A stretch of DNA of 64,000 nucleotides from an uncultured eubacterium 1-6 (GTDB lineage: Bacteria > Bacillota > Clostridia > Lachnospirales > Lachnospiraceae), in assembly GCA_903789595.1 (NCBI GenBank), contig CAIFEZ010000015.1, forward strand, positions 31,591-95,590. The letters are read 5' to 3'. Position numbers and translations under genes: made by a program. The stretch's first letter is position 1, and every line of letters begins with the position of its first letter. Below, piece after piece: positions 57,371 to 64,000 of the stretch. The notes beneath the pieces were generated by a model. The model was not told the origin of the DNA. It worked only from the letters and a program-made list of their open reading frames with translations, and searched no databases.

Positions 57371-58213
57371 TCATTCTGACAGTCTTTCTCTCCCACACTC
57401 CTCCAGAACCCTGTGAAATTCCATGCCGCCGCCGAACAGATCCAGTGCGCTTCCGATCGTCACGTTGATCCGGTCCTTTCCTTCCGACTTCAGCCAGCGG
57501 AGATCCTCAAAGCTCCCAACCCCTCCGGCATAGGTAATGGGAAAAATCCCTGCGGCTCTGCCGTCCCGTGAATCCGCGGACTTCTCAGAAATTTTCTCCG
57601 AAGCCTTCGCAAGAATATCGACCAGCTCCCTCTCAACTCCCCTTGCTCTTCCCTCGACATCCGCCGCGTGGATCAGAAATTCATCGCAGTATTCCGCGAA
57701 CGCACAGAGAGAATCGACGGTCACCTCCACATCTGTGAACTTCTGCCAGCGATCCGTCACAATAAAATATTTTCCGTCTTTTTTCCGGCAGCTGAGATCA
57801 AGGACCAGGTTCTCCTTGCCCGCTGCGGCGACCAGACGCTCAAGCCGGTCCATGGAAACCCTTCCGTCACGGAAGACATAGGACGTTACAATGACATGGC
57901 CGGCTCCCTTCTCCAGAAAATCCGCCGCATTGTCCGCATTAATGCCGCCTCCGATCTGCAGCCCTCCCGGCCATGCCGCCAGCGCGGCCTCCGCCTGTGC
58001 CAGTGTCGCCGGATAATATTCGGAAGACGGCGGATTCAGCAGGATAATGTGCCCGTTCCGAAGGCCATACCGGCGGTACAGATCAGCATAAAAAACAGCA
58101 TCCTGTTCAGACACAAAATTCTCCGCGGCAAAATCTCCCGCATCCTTCAGCGTCCCTCCTACAATCTGCTTCACCTTTCCGTTGTGTATGTCGATACATG
58201 GTCGAAATTCCAT
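57371..58213 (-). CDS. hisA: ProFAR isomerase HisA, eukaryotic (yeast HIS6) type
   Basis: MEFRPCIDIHNGKVKQIVGGTL, GGLQIGGGINADNAADFLEKGAGHVIVTSYVF, DLSCRKKDGKYFIVTDRWQ, EFLIHAADVEG, TYAGGVGSFEDL. Confidence 0.88.
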   Translation of the reverse strand: MEFRPCIDIHNGKVKQIVGGTLKDAGDFAAENFVSEQDAVFYADLYRRYGLRNGHIILLNPPSSEYYPATLAQAEAALAAWPGGLQIGGGINADNAADFLEKGAGHVIVTSYVFRDGRVSMDRLERLVAAAGKENLVLDLSCRKKDGKYFIVTDRWQKFTDVEVTVDSLCAFAEYCDEFLIHAADVEGRARGVERELVDILAKASEKISEKSADSRDGRAAGIFPITYAGGVGSFEDLRWLKSEGKDRINVTIGSALDLFGGGMEFHRVLEECGRERLSE

Positions 58214-58401
58214 ATGTGCTCTTCCTTTCCCGGTTTCATTTGCCTGTTCACGCTTACAATATAATCTCCGTTTTGCCTTGTCAAACCCGGCCCCTTCATA
58301 ATATAATGCAATCGTGATCGAGAAACATTCTTCGCCGGATTCTGCGGCGGGAATTTTTTGCAAATCAACTTATTTTAACTACAGAAGGGAAGGTAATTAC
58401 T

Positions 58402-58563
58402 ATGCAGAAGTATGAATGTGGTCCTTGCGGATATGTATATGATCCTGCGGAGGGAGATCCGGATAACGGAATCGCTCCCGGAACAGCGTTTGAAGATCTC
58501 CCGGATGATTGGGTTTGCCCGATCTGCGGAGCCGGCAAGGAGGACTTCTCCCCGGTTGACTGA
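58402..58563 (+). CDS. Rubredoxin (53 aa, missed by the ORF track)
   Basis: [53 protein letters not shown], two CxxC pairs; SD-like gaagggaagg. Confidence 0.97.
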   Translation: MQKYECGPCGYVYDPAEGDPDNGIAPGTAFEDLPDDWVCPICGAGKEDFSPVD

Positions 58564-58569
58564 CTTGAG

Positions 58570-58618
58570 AAACCATTTCAGGCTTTCGCCCGGATTTTCC
58601 GGGCGCCTGAGATGGTTT
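58570..58618 (+). terminator. Terminator-type stem-loop after rubredoxin
   Basis: aaaccatttcaggc ... gcctgagatggtttt. Confidence 0.7.
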
Positions 58619-58623
58619 TGTTT

Positions 58624-58716
58624 ACGCGAACAGTGAGCCGCAGCCGAATGCAAAGTATTCGTGTGCGGCGAGCGTCGCGATAGCGAGATAAAACCCGCGC
58701 AGCGCGTTTTATCTCG
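58624..58716 (+). repeat. 93-bp structured dispersed repeat, family B copy 2
   Basis: acgcgaacagtgagccgcagccgaatgc...gcgttttatctcg; includes hairpin agcgagataaaac / gttttatctcgct then ttttt. Confidence 0.9.
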
Positions 58717-58728
58717 CTTTTTATGAAC

Positions 58729-58796
58729 TGTCCCGGAACCGAAAGCTTCCGGACTCCTCACATCTCGAGAACCGCAGATGCTCGAGACGAAAGCTG
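58729..58796 (+). repeat. Family C repeat, directly after family B copy 2
   Basis: tgtcccggaaccgaaagcttccggactcctcacatctcgagaaccgcagatgctcgag. Confidence 0.65.
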
Positions 58797-58819
58797 CCTG
58801 GCAGTCATTTTTTTCCATT

Positions 58820-61291
58820 CTATGAATCTGCGGCATAGCTCAGGAACTGATATGAGTTCTTCTGGAAAAGCGCGTCCGCGTCATCTGTGGCCACGGCCTT
58901 CGCCTTCCCGCTCGTCTTGTCATAAATCCAGATATTATACGAATCATACCCGATCACATAGTACACACTGCTGTCCGAAACCTTTCCAATCACCGGATAG
59001 CCCTTTGAAATCTGATAGTACAGCTCCTCACGGGTACACCCGGAAAGGTTCAGCACGGTATATCCGGACCCGAGCAGATCACCGAGCGCGTCTGAATCAA
59101 AGGCAAGATCCGAAAATCCTTTTGGAAGCGCCGCGGTATCGATCGTATAGGAAGACGGCCAGTCTCCTCTGACCCATACATACCTCTGCGCACTGTCCAG
59201 CACCAGACCCGACACAGCATCCGCCGCAATGATCGCCCGGTTCACACTGCTGTAAATCCCCTGCAGCGTTCCGAATCCATAGACGGAATATCGGTTCTGA
59301 TCCGATTCCGGCCACTCCAGGATTGTCTCGGATCCGGCCTTCGTATAAAGAATCTCCGCGCTCTTCGGCGTAATATTTTCTGCGGAAGCCGTTCCAAGGG
59401 TAAGCACCGTTTCCCGGCCGGTGCGGCTGTCAGTTATGGTGCTGAGGCTGACGCCTATATCCTCCTGATCATTCTTTACGATGCGGTCTGTCCCCGCGTC
59501 CCGATAAGCGCCATTGGACAACGTCGCCAGTGTAAGCGCAAGTCCGTCCTGCTCCTCTGTCACCGCGGTAACATACGCATTCTCTTTCTGATAGTCCTTC
59601 TTGACATTCCCGTCGATGTCCTCGATGACCAGACGGTACATTCCGCACGTGACCGTTCCGTCGCTTCCGGTAACCACATTGCCGTCCTTAACCAGTCCGT
59701 AAACGTAATCATTGTTCACAAAACCGCAGGAAACGATAGCCTCTCCTTCCGGCGCCGAAATCTGCAGCGTTTTCCCGCTCTCCAGATCCAGCATCGTCGC
59801 CGTCTTCGATCCGCCCTCATTGTCGCTGTCAAGCCACGCTACTACCTGCTGCGACTCTGAGGATGCAAATCCGCTGCTGTCGATGGTATCCTGCACCACA
59901 TCATACGACCCGTCCGCAAGGTTTATCTTGCACAGCTCCGTCCCCAGAAACAGATACAGTTCATCCTTGCTGCTCACATAGGAAAGCCGGGAAAGATTTC
60001 TCTTCAGCACGTCGTAGCTCTGATTGAGAGGAATAAACATCCTCTCCTCCGAAATATCCGTATCCGCCGAATACGTAAAGACGGCAGCTCCCATCTGTCC
60101 CTCATGGGAGCCGGACGGCATATACCCGTACAGCACAAAGGTCACGTCCCCGTTTTCCGACACATTCTCGATCGCAAAATCATGCTGCTCATTTTCTGTG
60201 CGATCATCAAACGTATACGTGCCGCTCGATTTTTCACGGAAGGAGAAAAGGCAGATCAGCGCCCCTGTTTCCGTGTTGTACGACCACAGATCGCCGTTTT
60301 CGGCAAAAGCAACAATATTTCCGGTCTGACTGGAGGCATATGAGATGCCGCTCTCCTGAACGCCGAGCAAAAGTCCGCTGTCCGTCTGTACCGGAAGACT
60401 GCTGTCGAAAATCAGCGCCGCCGTCCTCTTAAAGTTCAGAAGGGAAATGTTCGTTGTCCCGTCCGCATACTTCATGCGGAAGAAATCTTTTACCTTATAG
60501 TATTCGGTGCGATCCTCGCTGTCCTTCGCGCTGATGATGTAATCCGCTTCCATGCTGACCGTGGTAGTATTGCATTCACAGATTACCGGCACCGCCTCTG
60601 TTACCATAGACGGCGAAAGATCTCCCCAGGTAACCGTGTCCGTGTCGGAGGTGATGTCAACATCCGTAAAATCCCCGGACGAAGCGGTGCCGTCTGTTTC
60701 CAGATAACCCGCCAGCGTGTCCTGGCTGTTTTTGTCCAGACACATAGCAGCAAAATCACTGACAAATTTCAGATAGCCGCTGAAATCAATCCCTCCGCCC
60801 TGAACGAGTCTCGTATAGTAGCGGACATCCCCTCCCGACTTCAGGCTCAGGTCTATGCAAAGCATGTATTCCTGGCCCGACCGAAGATTGGAATTCGCCG
60901 TAAAAGACGCGGTGATCGAGCCGTCATCTCCTGTCTTCTGATCCGTGATTTCTCCGTTCTCCACCAGACTGTCATCTCCGATGGAGGAAATCTCATAACT
61001 CACTCCCGTTATTTCCGATTCCTTCGGATCAATCCGCACCGACAGCTCCTTCGATGACGGAAGCGGTGTAACCGAATCCCGCTCCGAGGCCGCCTGCAGA
61101 TTTCCCCTCACCCCGAGCATCTCGTTCACGTCCGTTCCGTCAATTTCCATAAAAACGACCGGAAGCGTCGGCCCTGTCGCCGCCTCCGTATTCTCCGGCT
61201 CCTGTCTGCGGTTGATCCGCAGTGTGAACAGAATGACACCTGCTGCAAAAACCGCCAGCAGTATTAAAAAAACACGAATTGCCTTCTTCAT
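58820..61291 (-). CDS. Membrane-anchored uncharacterised protein (823 aa) with C39-like C-terminal region
   Basis: N-terminal TM IRVFLILLAVFAAGVILFTL; C-terminal ELYYQISKGYPVIGKVSDSSVYYVIGYDSYNIWIYDKTSG resembles Peptidase_C39_2. Confidence 0.75.
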   Translation of the reverse strand: MKKAIRVFLILLAVFAAGVILFTLRINRRQEPENTEAATGPTLPVVFMEIDGTDVNEMLGVRGNLQAASERDSVTPLPSSKELSVRIDPKESEITGVSYEISSIGDDSLVENGEITDQKTGDDGSITASFTANSNLRSGQEYMLCIDLSLKSGGDVRYYTRLVQGGGIDFSGYLKFVSDFAAMCLDKNSQDTLAGYLETDGTASSGDFTDVDITSDTDTVTWGDLSPSMVTEAVPVICECNTTTVSMEADYIISAKDSEDRTEYYKVKDFFRMKYADGTTNISLLNFKRTAALIFDSSLPVQTDSGLLLGVQESGISYASSQTGNIVAFAENGDLWSYNTETGALICLFSFREKSSGTYTFDDRTENEQHDFAIENVSENGDVTFVLYGYMPSGSHEGQMGAAVFTYSADTDISEERMFIPLNQSYDVLKRNLSRLSYVSSKDELYLFLGTELCKINLADGSYDVVQDTIDSSGFASSESQQVVAWLDSDNEGGSKTATMLDLESGKTLQISAPEGEAIVSCGFVNNDYVYGLVKDGNVVTGSDGTVTCGMYRLVIEDIDGNVKKDYQKENAYVTAVTEEQDGLALTLATLSNGAYRDAGTDRIVKNDQEDIGVSLSTITDSRTGRETVLTLGTASAENITPKSAEILYTKAGSETILEWPESDQNRYSVYGFGTLQGIYSSVNRAIIAADAVSGLVLDSAQRYVWVRGDWPSSYTIDTAALPKGFSDLAFDSDALGDLLGSGYTVLNLSGCTREELYYQISKGYPVIGKVSDSSVYYVIGYDSYNIWIYDKTSGKAKAVATDDADALFQKNSYQFLSYAADS

Positions 61292-61333
61292 AAAATCTGT
61301 GACGCTCCCCTTATTTTCATTTTCTGCGCTGTT

Positions 61334-61387
61334 TCAGGCTTCCCACATTCCCGGCAGATCTCAGGCTTCCCGCATTCCCGGCAGATC
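61334..61387. repeat. 27-bp direct tandem repeat, 2 units
   Basis: tcaggcttcccacattcccggcagatc / tcaggcttcccgcattcccggcagatc. Confidence 0.85.
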
Positions 61388-61392
61388 AGTTC

Positions 61393-62499
61393 TTAAACAT
61401 CCGCAAAGTTCTTCCCCTCCGGTGATACGCGGATCTCTGTCTGTTCTCTGCTCCACGGATCTGTGAAGCTCAGTCTGAATGCACACAGAGCCGGAAAATC
61501 CCCGCGCTCTCCCCTTCGTCCTTCCGTGCTCTTCGTCTCCTGTCCGCTCTCAATGCCATACTTCCGGTCCCCGACAATCGGCATCCCCGCATGAGAAAGC
61601 TGCAGCCGGATCTGGTGATGCCTGCCGGTTTCAAGATCGACCACAAGCAGAGCTTTTTTCATACCGGCCACGGCGGAACTATCGGCAGAAGTGAAACCAG
61701 CGGCCGCAGCGGATCTATCCGCCACAGCTGAACGATCCGCCCCAACGGAACTATCCGCCCCATCCGGCACATTCTGCTTCCGCACGAGATTCCCATCGGT
61801 CTGATCCGCATCGTATATCTTCAGAATTCTGTACTTCAGAACTGCCCTCTGCGCACCCGATACCCCCTCTTCGACAATTTCCGACCGGTTGGTTCTGCCG
61901 TCACGGATCATATAATCCGAAATCTGATGCCATTCTCCCTCGTTCGCTTCCTCATAGCCGGCCGCTCCGATGTCTCTGTCCCGCTCGAGATTTCCGGCCG
62001 GATACGTATTTCCGCCTTTATCTGTATTCTCGGATGATCTGACATTCCCGCCCCGTTCCAGATTTCCGGCCGAACCGATACTTCCGCCCCGTTCCAGATT
62101 TCCGGCCGGATACATATTTCCTCCTTTATCTGTATTCGCGGATGATCTGACGTTTCCGCCCCGTTCAAGATCTCCGGTCAGGTATACAACCGACAGATAT
62201 TCCTTGCGGATCTCATGATTTCTCAACATCTCCGAGAGCTTTGCCGCCGCCTTCGGATTCTTTGCGAAGAGCACGATTCCCTCCACAGGCTGATCGAGGC
62301 GGTTAATCACCGCCAGATACGGAGCTGCGGAAGCACCTGCCTCCCCCTTTAAGCGTCTCTCTCTGCGCTGCCTGGCTGCAAGCGCGTTCAGGACCTTATT
62401 CACCAGATCCATCTGTCCCAGCCTTCCCGACTGCGTCGCCAAGCCGGCCGGCTTCCTTACGGCTATATAATTTTCCGTTTCTCTGAGAATTCTGATCAT
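61393..62499 (-). CDS. RluA family pseudouridine synthase with repeat insertions
   Basis: YLAVINRLDQPVEGIVLFAKNPKAAAKLSEM, DLETGRHHQIRLQLSHAGMPIVGDRKYG. Confidence 0.9.
   Translation of the reverse strand: MIRILRETENYIAVRKPAGLATQSGRLGQMDLVNKVLNALAARQRRERRLKGEAGASAAPYLAVINRLDQPVEGIVLFAKNPKAAAKLSEMLRNHEIRKEYLSVVYLTGDLERGGNVRSSANTDKGGNMYPAGNLERGGSIGSAGNLERGGNVRSSENTDKGGNTYPAGNLERDRDIGAAGYEEANEGEWHQISDYMIRDGRTNRSEIVEEGVSGAQRAVLKYRILKIYDADQTDGNLVRKQNVPDGADSSVGADRSAVADRSAAAAGFTSADSSAVAGMKKALLVVDLETGRHHQIRLQLSHAGMPIVGDRKYGIESGQETKSTEGRRGERGDFPALCAFRLSFTDPWSREQTEIRVSPEGKNFADV
61945..62160. repeat. In-frame 36-bp (12-aa) tandem repeat, about 6 units, inside the RluA gene
   Basis: GGNVRSSANTDK/GGNMYPAGNLER/GGSIGSAGNLER/GGNVRSSENTDK/GGNTYPAGNLER/DRDIGAAGYEEA. 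Confidence 0.85.
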
Positions 62500-62583
62500 C
62501 CGGCCCTCTGTCCCGTTCGTTTCTGTTACCCAATCATACTCATCCTGCAGTCATACTGGTCTTGTCTGTTTTATTCATCAGAT

Positions 62584-62736
62584 CATATAGGCCCGGGTTG
62601 TCTCTGTAGCCTGAGCATATATGCCCGCGCTGCTTCTGTTGCCTGAGCGTGTATACCAGGCCGCTTCTGTCGCCTGAGCATATATCTTATTTACTTCCGT
62701 TTTCAAATCATATATGTCTCGGTTGCTTCAGTTACC
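62584..62736. repeat. About 32-bp degenerate tandem repeat, 3 clear units plus 2 decayed
   Basis: catataggcccgggttgtctctgtagcctgag / catatatgcccgcgctgcttctgttgcctgag / cgtgtataccaggccgcttctgtcgcctgag. Confidence 0.8.
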
Positions 62737-62998
62737 ATAATTGCATATCGTTGTTTGAATTATACACCAAGATATCCCGCCTTATCTACACCCAAAGTTG
62801 CTGTTCGCGGTATATCTGAAATCCTCTCCCGGTCAGTGAAACGTGAACCAATGTTAGCATTGCTTTTGCATTCCGTAAAGATTCCAGTCTCATTGCTCGG
62901 ACGGATCCTGCTCCCGACAAGCTTCGGAAAGTCATATAAATCAGCAACTTTAGCCCCAACTGTCTGACTTCTAAAACAGCTGACAATTCCCACCTGTT

Positions 62999-63796
62999 TC
63001 ATAACAAATACCGGCTCGACAGCAATTCCAGCAGCCTCATACTGATTCCTTTTTGACTTGACTCAAAGGAAAGCAGCAGCTTTTCGCCGGGAAATATTCC
63101 ATTCTCTGCATACAGATCCAGTTTCTGCTGTGCCTTTTTACAATAATCCGGAGAATCCATCATCCCAAAATGTTCAAAATAATACCATTCCCTTGTTCGG
63201 ATATTCAGCACTGCAAAGTCCGGAAAAATAATCCCACCTTTATCTAACCGGAGTGTCGGTTCATACACATACGGTATTTTCATATAAAACAACTTATCAG
63301 CGATCATTTTCTCGGATTTTGAGCGGACACTGTCCCCCTTTTCCGTAAGATAAACGCAGTCTCCTTTAATATCGTTCCCTCCCGTCTCATAAGAACCCAG
63401 CCAATACTTTACGAATTCTTCATCTGTGTAAATATACGGCTGGACCAGGCGCTTCTTCGCTTCGGGAAGTTTTTCATAAATTCTTTTAATCTCCTCCATT
63501 TCCTTCAGCCTGGCACTTTTGTACAGTAGTTTTTCCTGACTCTCAACTGTTTCCAGCACACGAAGATCATACTCCTTCTGAGCCAATGCCCTGGCTGTAT
63601 CCAGTTCTTCTTTTTTCAGGTATCTCCCCCTGCCTGGAGTCTTTTCCTTATGATTCATCAGATAATACTGCGGATACTTTCCCTTGGCCATTTCACACCG
63701 CAGCGTACCCTCCGGTGCAGACTCCAACGACCTATGCACACGCTTCTTTATAAACTCAAGATTTTGAATTCGTTTCTGGTCATTCATATTCTCCAT
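62999..63796 (-). CDS. Hypothetical protein with PD-(D/E)XK nuclease-like signature
   Basis: VRSKSEKMIADKLFYMKIPYVYEPTLRLDKGGIIFPDFAVLNIRTREWYYFEHFGMMDSPDYCKKAQQKLDLY. Confidence 0.65.
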   Translation of the reverse strand: MENMNDQKRIQNLEFIKKRVHRSLESAPEGTLRCEMAKGKYPQYYLMNHKEKTPGRGRYLKKEELDTARALAQKEYDLRVLETVESQEKLLYKSARLKEMEEIKRIYEKLPEAKKRLVQPYIYTDEEFVKYWLGSYETGGNDIKGDCVYLTEKGDSVRSKSEKMIADKLFYMKIPYVYEPTLRLDKGGIIFPDFAVLNIRTREWYYFEHFGMMDSPDYCKKAQQKLDLYAENGIFPGEKLLLSFESSQKGISMRLLELLSSRYLL

Positions 63797-63867
63797 AAAC
63801 TAACTCCCACAATCATTCGTATAGTACGAACTCTGTTATAATCCAACTGTTTATAATATAATTGTTT

Positions 63868-64000
63868 ACCATTCCACAAGGATTTCTGATTTTCTGATGG
63901 TATTCCTGTCGGATGGTTACCATCCCAAGAAGATTTGTGATTTCATGATGGTACTTTTGCCCGACAATTACCATCCAATAAAGATTTGCGTTTCCTTGAT
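63868..64000. repeat. 51-bp tandem repeat, at least 2.6 units, continues past window edge
   Basis: Units start at 63868, 63919 and 63970 (accatcccaagaagatttgtgatttcatgatggta...). Confidence 0.85.

Noticed and set aside
62584-62736. Possible CRISPR array
   Set aside because: Units are contiguous and degenerate with no unique spacers and no cas genes nearby; treated as a minisatellite.
63868-64000. Possible CRISPR array at window edge
   Set aside because: 51-bp units are similar along their full length, so there is no conserved-repeat/variable-spacer pattern.

Overview
This 64 kb window looks like chromosomal DNA from a GC-rich Clostridia/Lachnospiraceae-type Firmicute (inferred from gene content only). 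No rRNA, prophage, transposase or CRISPR array was recognised. Main blocks: GH2 glycosidase; glgC/glgD, with glgC split by an apparent 1-nt deletion; a complete type II fatty-acid operon acpP-accB-accC-accDA-fabH-fabK-fabD-fabG-fabF-fabZ-marR; PTS IIC, LTA-synthase-like sulfatase and CDF transporter; purC; a larE-larB-larC nickel-pincer cofactor operon; ANTAR regulator plus glnA; tRNA-Ser(CGA); a RhaS-type sugar ABC transporter diverging from a YesN/YesM-like two-component system; a corrinoid one-carbon cluster (pterin methyltransferase, corrinoid protein, RACo-like activator, hydantoinase A-like ATPase); a eukaryotic-type hisA; rubredoxin; an RluA synthase; and a PD-(D/E)XK-like protein. Most notable: (1) a corrinoid cluster without a substrate methyltransferase but with a HyuA-like ATPase; (2) a response regulator whose only plausible start is a non-canonical ATC behind a strong Shine-Dalgarno; (3) an AccDA fusion lacking the AccD zinc ribbon, preceded by an unlisted 43-aa repeat ORF; (4) a 16-bp-arm perfect palindrome over the lar promoter; (5) several dispersed structured repeat families, one MITE-like and one 93 bp at about 95% identity; (6) many minisatellites with periods of 16 to 51 bp, two of them in coding sequence. 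All calls come from reading the sequence; no database search was run.
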